A stretch of DNA of 64,000 nt from Gossypium raimondii (lineage: Eukaryota > Streptophyta > Magnoliopsida > Malvales > Malvaceae). Shown here piece by piece: positions 34,124 through 45,953 of the stretch; position 1 is the stretch's first letter, and each line of letters begins with the position of its first letter. The translations under genes and the position numbers were made by a program. The stretch is from the NCBI RefSeq assembly GCF_025698545.1, contig NC_068567.1, positions 61,144,705 through 61,208,704 on the forward strand. The letters are read 5' to 3'. Below the pieces are notes generated by a model, which saw only the letters and a program-made list of their open reading frames with translations, was not told the DNA's origin and did no database searches.

Positions 34124-37100
34124 ATGGAAGAAAACATGGGGAAGATGATGATGGAAGGAAGGTCTTTAGCTGAGACTCCCACTTATACTGTTGCTACTGT
34201 TATTACAGTATTGGTTTTTGTTTGCTTTTTGGTTGAACGCTCCATTTATAGATTTGGAAAGGTAAGTAGCTCTGGGAAAATGAAAGTTTTGTTGTTTTGG
34301 TTCATTTAAAGGTAGCTATAGATTTATATGATATGTTTGGTTTCTGGGAAAATGTGGAAAACATGATAGAAACTCTGGTTTTGAATGCCGACTGTTGAAC
34401 TACTCCATTGTTTAGCTTAAATGAATTAAATCTTTTCTTGCTCTGGAGAAATCATGGAGGCCAGAGTCGTATTTTGCCATTGTACATCAGTACAAGGCAT
34501 ACGTGATATTCACGTCTCATTGTTTAATTATTTTATCACATATATCAGCTTTTAACAATACAACTGGATCAAAATTTTAACTTAAAGTATCAATTTTCTA
34601 TTTGATATAAGGATTAATTTACTCATTTTTAAGTAGAAGGTGCAAAATGCAATCCGACTACTAGCACAGGCCTCCATAGTGAATTTGGTTCTTTTCTCTT
34701 TTGTTTCATTTTCTATTTTATGTGCATTGACTTAATGAAACATATACAGAAACATGACTTTTAGTAATTTGGTTTATTTTATCTGAATTTGATTCTTATT
34801 CTGTATAGTGGTTAAAGAAAACAAGGCGAAAAGCTTTATTTGCTTCATTGGAGAAGATTAAGGAAGGTGAGTAAGTAGTTCATCGAGGTCGGGGTCATTT
34901 CGGTTGATCATGGAAGCATTGTTCATATTATGATTTTTGAGTAATTTGGTTCTTTCTTCATGTTAGAGTTGATGTTGCTCGGTCTTATATCGTTGTTGTT
35001 AGCACAATGGGCGCGATGGATCTCGGAGATTTGTGTAGATTCATCTCTTTTCTCTAGCCGGTTCTATACATGCTCCGAGATGGATTATGACATGAAATAC
35101 AACATGTTTCTTGAAAGTACTTCGTCTTTCCCGAATGAGAGTGTCGTTCCTCCGAAAGGACTAAATACTCTTGCATCACATCAATGTGGCGAGGTAAAAT
35201 CACTGCTCGTTTTAGTGTCATTGAATTAGTAGTCTTACCGATAACGGTTGAATACAGGGTCGTGAACCGTTTGTGTCATTTGAAGGCCTTGAGCAACTTC
35301 ACCGGTTTTTATTCGTTCTTGGTATCACTCATGTCCTCTATAGTTGTCTAGCAGTTGGCCTGGCTATGAGCAAGGTACGGTACAGTCTCTATCTTTCTAA
35401 TAACCTGAGATCCAATCGAATTCTGCATGAAAGTTGAACATCACCATGGTCTTGTGTAGCTCGATTTAGATGACTTTTTTGTTAGTTTTGTTGATTTGCA
35501 TTGTGTATTTATTGCTTATATTGTATGAAATGATGTCCCCTGTATCGGAAAAGTGGTTAATGATGTTGCATTCTGCATCGATGCAGATTTATAGCTGGAG
35601 AAAATGGGAAAACCAAGCCAACTCCATAGCTGATGGGAATTTACAAGGTATGTAATGAAATGATGATAAACAAGGCCTAATGGCCGTTCCTCGAAACTAG
35701 TTTTCGTTTGATCATCGGTACTTTTTTTCCGATTACGACTTCCCTTCTGCGTAGCAAAGAGAAACAAAGTGATGAGGCGACAAACTACCTTTGTTTTCCA
35801 TCACACATCTCATCCATGGAGCAGGAGTCGGATTCTCATTTGGATGGTGATTCCCATTCTCGATGTTTTCATCTTTAAATCGCGTTTGCATGCTCGTTAG
35901 ATTATCTCTTATATCTCCCGATATCGTTTCGTTTCAGTCTTTTAGTTATTGATTTCGTGGTTTGTGCGTACAGCTTTGCTTCCTACGGCAGTTTAAGAGC
36001 TCTATAAGGAAATCCGATTATCTCGCACTACGTCTCGGTTTCATTACTGTGGGTTATTTATGTTCCCTTCATTACCTATGTTGCTTACTTTCTCAGTTTA
36101 CCATTCGCCGAGCTTGTTATAACTATATATTCTCATTTTTGTGCCTATTGACTTTTCAGAAGCACAAGCTACCATTGTCGTATGATTTCCATAAGTATAT
36201 GGTTCGAAGCATGGAAGACGAGTTTCATGGCATGCTCGGTATTAGGTATGTGCTCATACAAATTGGATTTCTACTGGATCGTATTTTGCTTGCTATGTCT
36301 CGATGCCGGTTATTTATTTTGATACAAATCAATGTAATCGAATTGTGTTTCGGTTTGCAGCTGGGCGCTTTGGGGATATGCAATAATTTGCATCTTTGTG
36401 AACATTCATGGTAACAATACTTCCTTCTTGTTTCTTTGTATATATGTTTCGGTTTTACTTCCTGAATCAAATAATAGAAAAAAAAACGGCCATTCTTTGT
36501 GATTTCGGTTTTACTTTGCCTTATGTGCTTCAGGATTGAATATTTACTTCTGGCTATCTTTCATCCCTGCCATTGTAAGTACTTACCGAATCAAACCCGA
36601 AATTTGTTCTCGGAGAAAACGATGGAAATGAGACTATGTCTTACAAATTTATTTCAAATGTTCGAAGCTTGTGATGTTAGTCGGGACGAAACTTCAGCAT
36701 GTTGTTTCCTCATTAGCACTCGAGATCAAGGAACAAACCGGTCCACCCACTGGAGCGCAAGTAAAACCACGAGACGATTTGTTTTGGTTCGGGAAACCGG
36801 ATATATTACTCAGGTTGATTCAGTTCATCATTTTTCAGGTAAGACCCTACGCTTTACATATTATGTCTTGTGTATGATTCGGATTAGTATCGATATCCGG
36901 TTTTATTCCTCGTTTTTTGTTCATGCAGAATGCCTTTGAGATGGCCACCTTTCTTTGGTCATTGGTAAGCTTTATGTTCTAGCCCGTTTTCGTTTAGACT
37001 ATGAATAGATCGTTTGCTAATTTTCGTATTCTCGATTTGTCTAGTGGGGATTCGAGCAAAGATCGTGCTTTATGAAAAACCATCTTATGATAGTCCTCCG

Positions 37101-37798
37101 ATTGACTTCGGGGTACGTTTTAGAGATTCAATAGGAAACTTTAATAAACATTTTCGACTATAATGTGATTTCGATTTTCGTAAATGCAGGGTTCTCGTTC
37201 AATTCTGGTGTAGCTATAGCACGGTGCCTTTGAATGTAATCGTCACACAGGTTCAGAAAACTTTACTTTTTCATCACATTGCATAGCTCTCTTCTTCGTG
37301 TTATCTTGCCCAAACCCGACGAGTATGCATACCCAACATCGTAACTTTCGATATATGCATGTTTTTCAGATGGGATCACGATGTAAGAAAGCCTTAGTTG
37401 CCGAAAGCGTACGGGAATCACTTCATAGTTGGCGTAAAAGAGTGAAACAGAAGTCCAAACGTGAATCCGTACACTCACACACCGCGAGATCCGTGTGTTC
37501 GCTCGAATCAATCATCGATGATGAAAGGGACGAAATCACCGTCGGGACTTTATCGAGAAGTTCGTCCATGGAATCGTTGAATCAAGTAACGATAACGTCT
37601 TCGGAACAGGCTGCGGCCATTCTCGGGACGTCCAATGCCGCACAAGATGCGGTCTCGTCGAGGGTGGAGGAGTACTTATCGGAGTCTATAAATATTACTA
37701 CATCACAGCCATTGCCCATTGATGAAGAAGAAGATAATCAAGGCACTGCTGAAGAAACAAAAGTTGACACTCTATACGACTTGTTTCAAAGAACCTGA
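34124..37798 (+). CDS. MLO4: MLO-like protein 4
   Basis: Fifteen exons: 34124-34261, 34809-34866, 34967-35193, 35258-35374, 35587-35647, 35755-35846, 35974-36048, 36160-36245, 36361-36410, 36534-36574, 36668-36838, 36929-36964, 37045-37112, 37190-37250, 37370-37798; all GT-AG, total 569 residues. The protein is a seven-TM plasma-membrane MLO: TM1 [18 protein letters not shown]2 [13 protein letters not shown], and later segments [25 protein letters not shown] and [18 protein letters not shown]. The extracellular cysteines ([25 protein letters not shown]) are present. A calmodulin-binding region follows TM7 ([18 protein letters not shown]). The start [13 protein letters not shown] and the ending LYDLFQRT agree closely with Arabidopsis MLO4 (clade I with MLO11 and MLO14), which acts in root touch/auxin-linked tropism rather than mildew susceptibility; that role is inferred. 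MLOs are now described as calcium channels. Intron 1 holds half a family-A MITE. Confidence 0.95.
34545..34680. mobile_element. Half copy of family-A MITE in MLO4 intron 1
   Basis: Only the right half is recognisable (GATTAATTTACTCATTTTTAAGTAGAAG, shown here as positions about 34612-34640, then GCAAAATGCAATCCGACTAC and GGCCTCCATAGT). Confidence 0.7.
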
Positions 37799-38053
37799 AT
37801 TAATTTAAAAAGGTTTAATTATGCTCTCAGTCCCTGTACGAAATTGTGCTTAAAGTACAGGAACTGGGAGTGTAATTAGACCGTGTAAGAATATTTATTT
37901 TCTTAGCACCTTCTTTAACATAATTGTAACCTTAAATTTAGCCTTTAGATGAAAGCCATATAAAAAACGACTTTTTTCCCAAATTTAACGGAGGAATTTA
38001 CTTGAAAAGTCTCTCTATTATGGTAACTTGATCAAATTAGTCCCTTCACTGTA
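37799..38053. other. MLO4 3' flank
   Basis: A short inverted repeat (AGTCCCTGTAC near 37830 and GTACAGGAACTGGGAG near 37855) lies here and could fold as a hairpin in the 3' UTR. No other gene is seen. Confidence 0.45.
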
Positions 38054-38061
38054 TTTCTCAT

Positions 38062-38479
38062 TAGAGGTGTTCATGGGCCGGGCCGGGCCGAGGAAAAAAG
38101 CATAAGCCTGGGCCTGGCCCGGCCCGGGAAAATCATAAGCCCGGGCACGGCCCGGCCCATTTTTTTAATAAATATTAAAATTTTATTTTAAAAATATTTT
38201 AAAATAAAAAAAATTTAAAAAAGTATTTAAAAAATATTTTAAAATTAAAAAAAGTATTTTAAAAATATTTTTAAAATTAAAAAATTAAAAATATTTATTA
38301 TATCGGGCCGGGCCGGGACCGGGCCAAAAAAGTTATGCCTGAGGCCCGGCCCGTTTTCTAAACGGGCCTCGTTTTTTACCCAAGTCCATTTTTTGGGCCT
38401 ATATTTTTACCCAAACCCTCACATATTTCGGGCGGGCTATCGGGCCGGGCCGGGCCGCCCCGGCCCATGAGCACCTCTA
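38062..38479. mobile_element. hAT-type MITE with gggccgggcc array
   Basis: 418 bases. The ends TAGAGGTGTTCATGGGCC and GGCCCATGAGCACCTCTA are inverted, flanked by a perfect 8-bp duplication TTTCTCAT (38054-38061 and 38480-38487). GC-rich subterminal arrays of 'cgggccgggcc' surround an AT core of 'aaaatattttaaaat' words. It uses the same terminus pattern as 4306-4984 and 12173-13370 but an unrelated motif array. It looks young. Confidence 0.93.
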
Positions 38480-38487
38480 TTTCTCAT

Positions 38488-39887
38488 TGGTTTTTTGTCT
38501 CATTATAATTAATCTGTGAAACTAATGAACAAACATAATTTTGGTGATGAAAGTGTTGTCCCTCCGAATCACAAGTCAGGTTTGTCTTTTTTTTTTTAAA
38601 ATTTAAATTGAATAAATTTATTCAATTCGAAAAAAATTTAGATTAAATTAAAATGATAAAATAAAAACCATCAATTCGATTAATTCGAATTTTTTTACTC
38701 AATTCAATCGAATGCTTGCAAAACCCTTAATCCTAGTAAAAATGACTATAGACTTAGCCTAATAGTTTTGGAGGTTTTAATGGACCAGATCCGGTCTAGG
38801 CATAATATTACAGATCCACTAATTTTTGTATAGTTAGCTCAAACACATTTTAGGCCCACTCATTTTTTTTAAAATTCTTATTTTTAATTTAATATTTAAT
38901 ATTGTTTCATTTATTAAAATTTTATATACATTTATCTTAACATTTTCTAAGGTTTACATTATACAAATTAAATTTTTATGTGTTTAAAATTACAAAATAT
39001 ATAAAAATAACATGATATTTAATATATATAAATTTGTATACAATATATATCTATTTAAATATATTTACAAATATTAAATGAATAATATTAAATAAATTTC
39101 AAATATAAAATATTCATGCACAAATTAATACAAAATGCTGCTGTGAAAGTTTATTATAATTTATTATATATTTTTAATATTATTCATACATCATGCTATC
39201 AAAATCAAACGCGATCAATACGAATCAAAATTTTAATTGAAATTAAACGCAATAAATACGAATTAAAATTTTAATAGATGCAAAAAAGAAAATTGTTCAT
39301 TAGGTGCACCTTGCTCCTCGTACGAATATTGGACCACTAGTCGACACAAACCCTTGTGATTCACTTTGGTTATTTAATTTGTATTGTTTTATTTAAATAT
39401 AGTTAAATATTTATTATATTTATTATAATTTTTTCTTTTATATTGAGTTTTAATTTATGTCAAATTTTAAGTTTTTTATATTTAAATAAAGTTATTAATA
39501 TTTATTTATAATTTTATCTAATTAAATATATCATAATTTTATGGGTTGTAGTTATCTAATTAAAAGTTATTAAAATTTAAAAATTGAAAATATATAAAAT
39601 TTAATTCAACCGTTTAATCGGTTTGTAGCTATTTTCATTTGGAGAGAGAGATGTAAGAAAATTAGGGTTAACAACAATGTTGATTTATTACCACTACAAA
39701 TGAAGAAAAAGCCTTAAAAAATAAAGCATGAAATGCCATTACAAATGAACTCATTAAAGGCTCCCACAAACAGGGACATGAACATCATCCCTCCGACCAA
39801 ACTGAACAAACATAAATCAAACAGACAGGAAAAAGATGATTAAATCTTGGTCTAGTTGATGATTATATTATATAGTATCATATATAA
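38488..39887. other. AT-rich spacer between MLO4 and ferredoxin 1
   Basis: No gene seen; very AT-rich (about 38870-39600). Convergent 3' ends of MLO4 and the ferredoxin gene face each other across it, and the last 200 bases are probably ferredoxin 3' UTR. Confidence 0.5.
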
Positions 39888-40325
39888 TCAAGCGGTAAGC
39901 TGTTCCTCCTTGTGGGTCTCAATAACAACATCACTCTGAGGGTAAGCAACACAAGTGAGGACAAAACCTGCAGCAATCTGGTCATCATCAAGGAAATTAC
40001 CGTCGGATTGATCGACGGAGCCTTGCTTAATCATTCCGGCACACGAAGAACAAGACCCAGCCCTACACGAGAACGGAAGATCAATGCCTTCTTCCTCAGC
40101 TTGGTCAACGATGTAAACGTCGTCGGGGCACACGAATTCCTGGGGTCCTTCGGGTGTTAACAGTGTCACTTTGAATGCAGCCATGGTGAGACGGCCATTT
40201 CGTTGGGGTTTTAGCCCGAAAAGAGATTGGTTGAAAGGAAGGGAGTTTAGGGTTTTCGGCACCGGATGGCCGCGGAGGAAAGAGGTGGTGGCTACGGCGG
40301 TGGAGAGGGAAGCTGTGGAGGCCAT
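39888..40325 (-). CDS. Chloroplast [2Fe-2S] ferredoxin, copy 1
   Basis: Intronless, 145 residues. The first 48 or so residues are a Ser/Thr-rich chloroplast transit peptide ending in NGRLTM, followed by the mature protein [13 protein letters not shown]. The cluster ligands are Cys87, Cys92, Cys95 (CRAGSCSSC) and Cys125 (VLTCVAYP), spaced 4, 2 and 29 as in plant-type ferredoxins; the C-terminal [10 protein letters not shown] is also standard. It accepts electrons from photosystem I and passes them to FNR, thioredoxin reductase and other stromal enzymes. The acidic surface and family layout suggest a leaf (photosynthetic) type. A G-box lies at 40464-40473, 139 bases above the ATG, with a GATAAT motif further up. 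Its paralogue is at 47844-48275. Confidence 0.97.
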   Translation of the reverse strand: MASTASLSTAVATTSFLRGHPVPKTLNSLPFNQSLFGLKPQRNGRLTMAAFKVTLLTPEGPQEFVCPDDVYIVDQAEEEGIDLPFSCRAGSCSSCAGMIKQGSVDQSDGNFLDDDQIAAGFVLTCVAYPQSDVVIETHKEEQLTA

Positions 40326-40463
40326 TTTTTTAGTGGAATTTTGAGGGTTTCAATTCAAAGGCTAAAATGGCTATGGCAGTGGTAGCTTTGCAAGGGGTGT
40401 TGATAACGGGGGAAGCTGTGGTTTAGGATGAAGTATCAAGTGGCATCGAGTGGATGCTTGTTC

Positions 40464-40496
40464 GCCACGTGGCTAATCTGCATGGCTTGCATTATC
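40464..40496 (-). promoter_or_regulatory. G-box plus GATAAT module, ferredoxin 1 promoter
   Basis: GCCACGTGGC at 40464-40473 is a perfect palindromic G-box; GATAAT (minus strand, 40491-40496) is an I-box-like motif in the block ATAGATAATGCAAGC. The same pair in the same order occurs above the second ferredoxin gene. Confidence 0.75.
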
Positions 40497-40607
40497 TATC
40501 TTTATTTTTTTTCTTATCATCCACCACATACGAATCATCTTATTTCATTGGTGAACGTGGTCGCCACAATCCTCCCATGATACCTTTTTTTACTGTAGAT
40601 GTAAAAC

Positions 40608-40742
40608 TTTGGATTGAATTTTAAATTGGTACGAGTATTATTGTCAATGTCGAAGGACGTAGATTTAAGTATTATATTGAAGCATATTATCTTTCTATTT
40701 ATAGATTAGGGAGGAGCTATTGGTACTTCTAGGCAATATGTT
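40608..40742 (+). mobile_element. SINE family S, copy 4
   Basis: TTGGTACGAGTATTATTGTC head, then GACGTAGATTTAAGT in the B-box position, then CTATTTATAGATTAGGGAGG and ACTTCTAGGCAAT. Degenerate. Confidence 0.5.
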
Positions 40743-41322
40743 AAAAAGAGAGATATGATCATAAACTATAATGAGATTATTTAGAAAAATACTTTATTTG
40801 TATTTTTTATAAATTTTATATTATTAATATTTTAATAATCTAATATCACATTTCATGTTTTATTCATGTGAATTATTCATGGTCAAATTTGGTATAAATT
40901 AAAAATTTTAACCATTTGTTTTATGTAAAAATTAAATATATATTAATATAGATAATATTTTAGGTCGATGTAATAGAAATATCGGACCGATTAAAAATTT
41001 ACATGTATGGCAAGTATAAATTCAATGATTAAATTGTAAATTCGTATAAAAAATATAAAATGGTGTAAAATCACTTAAAGTGGATCCTCCCTAATTGAAA
41101 ATATGTGAATAAAATCGTAAATACATGTAATATATAGATATTTTGGAATTTGGATATGATGTTAAAATTTAATAGAACTATTATTTTTTACGTGTTAGAT
41201 TCTAATTGTCTATATAATAGCTATATACGCGTTTACTACTCTAATCTCAACCCGTATTTAAGACCAAAGCTGATAGTTAGGTTAACAGAAAAACCTAATT
41301 GATGTGATATTGTTACTGTGTG
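40743..41322. other. AT-rich spacer, no gene
   Basis: No gene seen between the SINE and the hAT-type end at 41323. About 40880-41100 resembles the duplicated spacer at 5280-5500 (TTTTATGTAAAA, then GATCAATATGATA-like words). Confidence 0.4.
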
Positions 41323-41520
41323 TAGGGGTGAGCAAAGTTCAATCAAAATTGACTTAATCAACTTAATCGGCACATTGGGTTTTGTCGATTTTGATTAAAT
41401 CAACTGTGTCAATTAAATCAATTAATGGCTAGAATAGTTAAATTGGTCGATTATCAGTTATTAAAATTTATAACCGAATCAACCGACTTAAATATAAATT
41501 ATTTTTATTTTAAATAATAT
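41323..41520 (+). mobile_element. Truncated hAT-type MITE end (aatcaact motif)
   Basis: TAGGGGTGAGCAAAGTTC terminus followed by an array of 'ttaatcaact' and 'aaccgaatcaaccgact' words. No matching right terminus is found. Confidence 0.65.
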
Positions 41521-41865
41521 GTTATTATTTTATATGTAATATATTAATTTTAATTTATTTTAAACAAGGAGGAGAGAAAGTTGCACCACAAATTTAGCGA
41601 GGAAATGTAACCCAACAACAGCATCCTATCCTTCTGTTTTCAGAGGCTTTTAGTTCATTGATAAGAAATGATTGGATAAAACAAACCCAAAATTTGAAAT
41701 TGAAAATGAAATAAATTTATGACCACAATTTTCATCCCCCAAAGCATAATCTCAGTTGTATTTTTGAAAATTGCTTTCTTTAATTGGTTGTATATAATTG
41801 AAAATATAAGTTTAGTTCTAACCTATAATTTTTTTAATAATTTTATTATAAATTTTGATCATATC

Positions 41866-41960
41866 TGATCTTTTTGACACACTGAAGCGCACTCGAACCC
41901 ACGTCCTCCTGCATTGACAACAATATCCATGCCAATAAAACTAAAATTCGGTCGGCATTT
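41866..41960 (-). mobile_element. SINE family S, copy 3 (partial)
   Basis: The best-preserved head of the family: on the minus strand GGCATGGATATTGTTGTCAA, then GAGGACGTGGGTTCGAGTGC with a near-perfect B box. The 3' half is missing. Confidence 0.6.
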
Positions 41961-43444
41961 CTATTTGTGATTTAAATAAGGGTTTTGTTATGGCAAATTC
42001 TTACAAGTGTTCTTACAAGTTAGCATCCTGCGTTGCAGCTCGCGTCAATTCAACGTAACGAGTCTCGTGTCTGTCTCAAATCTTCACTGCAACTCAAGGC
42101 TCAGGGTCACGATTGCTCATCAATTTCGCGTTGTGAACTGCATTGTTGTTTCAGTGCAGTTCCACAATTCGGGGATCTTTTAGCTATGAAACGAGCACAA
42201 ACAACATGAGATTATTCTTAAATATTAAAAATTCATAAAACATGCAAAAAAAATGCACTAAATTCATAAATTATGATGCATGAAAACACTTCTAAAACAT
42301 TGGTTTTTATTCAAAGCAAGCCAAGAATAAGCATGAAATGAGTGTTAAAACATGTATCAATGACTTACTCATTATACGTCAGGCTCAAGTACACTTTTAT
42401 TGGAGACTCACGCATGATAATTGTGCATGATAAGACTCGAACTTGAGTACTTAGTAACAATATCAAAATTTTATCAGAAAGAACAAAGATATTTAAGTAT
42501 CTTAAATTAAGAAAAAAAATTGATCAATGACAATAATACTATATGTGATAATAGAATGTCGATAATGGCAATGTATCACAAAGAAAAGAAAGAAAAGTTG
42601 GGGCAGAGGAGAAGAAATTTTACTATGTCGAATTCGAATGATACAAGAGGAGAGACGACTACGTCTATTTATAGGTTTGTAAAACCATATTTTAATCAAA
42701 GTCAAATAGAAGTAATGTAGTTATAAGGTTAAAACACCTTATTCTAATCAACCTCAAATAGAGGTAGTATACTTCTATACAAATTTCACTTGTATTTTAT
42801 TTTAATAAAAATTTGGGTTACATATCTTTAACACTATATCAAAAATGGCAGGAGAGTATACCTTTTTTTGTTTTCAAATCCCAAAGTATACTATGTTATA
42901 TCGGATAAGTTAGGTTAAATCCCAAAGTAGATTGTTTGTACCAATTACACGGGTCTAATGCAAATCTAGTTGTAACTTAACTTGCATCTAGCAAGCCAAT
43001 GTAACTTCAAATGATGATTGTTTGAAGACTTTTAATGTGATAGAACTTTCTTTATCGAAGAGATTTGATTTCCATAAAAGACTGTACCGAGAAGATCTCT
43101 ACTAATTGTAATCCATGTTGAAGACTTCATTAAGCAAAATTCAAGGAGACAAAGATACACATTGATTGTAATTAAGCAAGCCAACACATGCTTATCTAGG
43201 AGAGTGTTTGTTTTAGTTTTATGTACAAGATTGAGAGCACTTTTCTTATTTAGGCGAGAAACTTATTTTAGTGCAAATTTATTATAAGCAAGTTGTTTTC
43301 ATTGTTCAATTTGCAACTAAGCTTTTAAGGGAAAATTTTAGTGGGGAGAATGATCTAAATTGTGTATAAGAGTGAGATCGTAACTCGATGAGTGAGTTAG
43401 ACTTAAATTACGTCTTGTACAAATTGATTTATAGTGAGTTACTC
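41961..43444. other. Spacer with unclassified and Copia-LTR-like sequence
   Basis: No gene seen. 42000-42200 is less AT-rich than its surroundings and unclassified. About 43050-43444 resembles the Copia LTR fragment at 11130-11710 (TTAGACTTAAATTACGTCTTG, then TATAGTGAGTTACTCT) and is cut off at 43445 by the next element. Confidence 0.45.
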
Positions 43445-43862
43445 TGTTAGCTTTGATGTCCCAAGCTTTTGCTATAACAACATTTAAGACAAATTTTATA
43501 TGTATTATATGTCCTAAAAAATTTTGTGAAAATATGATTGAATTTTTTTGTCAAATACTTGCAAAATACTCAAAATTATATTTTAAATGTGTTTTAATTT
43601 ATCTAAATATTTTTGGGGTTAATACCAAAGTGTTCTAAACTTTGTTGAAAATGTTCAAGATGAAAAAAAAGGAGAAGCTTTTATCTTGTTTTGAACCTTT
43701 GATGGCAATTTTCCAAGGTATTAAAGTCTTAAAACTCTTCTCTTAAGCTTTGATTTCCCCCGTTACCTTAAGTTGTCTACAAAGTCTTAGGGTTAGACTT
43801 AGGATTAGAACTATCCAATAGGCTTAGAATTAGTCTTAGAAATAGTTTTAAAATACTACTTA

Positions 43863-44011
43863 GATTGAGTTTGGATGGGCGGTGCGTTTACCTGCAGTTA
43901 GTGTAAAAACAACGATGGCGGTGAGATTAGATACTGTAGTGATACTGTAGTGTGAGACAAAAAGTAAGCTAAACGCACCGCACACCGCACCCAATCGCCC
44001 ATCCGAACCCC
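43863..44011. mobile_element. Tourist-like MITE, copy 2
   Basis: 149 bases flanked by TTA (43860-43862 and 44012-44014), with ends GATTGAGTTTGGATGGGCGG and CGCCCATCCGAACCCC. Same inner sequence as 9229-9366. Confidence 0.9.
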
Positions 44012-45639
44012 TTACATTAGTATTAGAATTAAGTTTAGGATTAGAACTTAGGATTAGACTTAAATTTAGTCTTAGGATTTGGATTTAGGAAATAGAACCC
44101 CTTACATTAGTATCTTGCTACAAACTTGATATACCATTTAGATACCTTTTTCACATTTTGTTTTTTTTTATTTGATTTTCTTTTTGTGTGTACTGATATG
44201 TCATGATCTCCTCCCTCACATCACACTCACATTGATATCCATTGTAAGATTATATTGCTATATTAGTGAATGGATATCTTTGTCATGTCTTATGCTTTAT
44301 AGACTTATCTTTACTAAACATGATGAAAATGTGTGACACTAAGTATGCTTATTGAATAAAATTCTTCATGCTCACATATTTTTATTCATTCAATGAAGTA
44401 TATTTTTCATATTTGTTTCTCCTTCTTATGCTCTTCATAATTGGTATCATTGTAGCCTTGATGAAATTTTGATATCCACATTGTTAATGTCATTATGTTT
44501 TTCATGTCTTATTTTGTTTAATAACAATTGGTATCTAGAGAAGAGGAGAAAATAGTTAAGATATACATCAAGTAAGGGGGTTTACTAGAAATAGGAATTG
44601 CTTGTGATTTTATTGAATTATCCTTAGCATGCAATTCTTTTATTCCCAATTCATGCATTGTTCATATTTCTTGTTAACAACTGGTATCTTTCATCAGGCA
44701 TGAATTTAGGTGAACTTTTATGCGATTAGGACTCATTTGTATGATATTTAGAATTTTTGCATAAAATGTTCTTTATAAATGTATTTCAAGTATACTTCTT
44801 TTCCATATCATCATTTCTTGAAGTTCATTGTTTACTTGTGAGAACGCAATTGAATGTTCTTGGCATGAATATGTTATGACTCATTGCATTATTAAATCAA
44901 TCTTTATTCTCCCTAAACGTTGATTTTCAAAATATTTTTAAAATTGGTATCATTTTTCAAATGCTTCAATTGCTTTTTGATATACCAAAAAGGGATAAAG
45001 GGATGAAATCTGCATATACACTTTATTTTAAATGTATACGTTCATATGCTTATGCAAATGAATTAATGTCCATGCATCACTGACAGTAGTAGATACTTTA
45101 TGCATATAAGCAAACCATGTTTTATCTTGAATGCATGCATAAAGTCTTTATAAAATCTTGGATTTTATTGAATTTCTCTAATGCTTAATTGTCATATCTC
45201 TTACTGAAATTCAATATGTTTTCAACGAATATTTTTATTAATGGGGAATTATGTTTTGAAAATGACTAAATGAGTTAGAAGGAGTTTTTCAAAATGCAAA
45301 TTTCTCTTAAATTTTGTTATATCAAAAGGGGAGATTGTTAAATTTGATGTCTCAAGCTTTTGGTATAATAAAATTTAAGACAAACTTTATATGTATTATA
45401 TGTCCTAAATTATTTGGTGAAAATATGATTGAAAATTTTATCAAATATTTTCAAATACTTGCAAAATAATCAAAATATGTTTTAAATGTGTTTTAATTTA
45501 TCTAAATGTTTTTTTGGGGTTAATACCAAAGTGTTTTAAGGTGTTTAAAATATTTTTAAGGGGGTTTGGTATGCAAATCTCAAGACATGAAAACTTTGAA
45601 GCAAAAATCTGCTTTAGGGGCTGCCTATCTTGAGACATT

Positions 45640-45765
45640 ATGCAATATGTCTCGAGACACACTATTCATGTCTTGAGATATCACCTGCCAATGGCTATAT
45701 AAAGGCTATTTTTCAGCCTTGTTTTGAGACATCTTGTCAAGTCTCGAGACATACATTGCAGGGAC
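45640..45765. repeat. TGTCTCGAGACA palindrome cluster at an LTR promoter
   Basis: TGTCTCGAGACA occurs exactly near 45648 and twice in variant forms (TGTCTTGAGATA near 45669, AGTCTCGAGACATA near 45740), bracketing GGCTATATAAAGGC, a clear TATA box. This is the U3 region of the Copia LTR. Confidence 0.7.
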
Positions 45766-45953
45766 AAATTTTAAGCCCAAAACTTATGCTTCCAATGATA
45801 GAATTCATCCACAACAACCATAAATGTCTACAAACTTGTTCCTTAATATAAATACACTTCAAGACTCATGAGAGAGATATCTAAACATCAAGATCAAGAG
45901 GAAAGTATCCAAATCTTTATTCTTTCATCTCTCTTGTAAATATTTTCTAGGAG

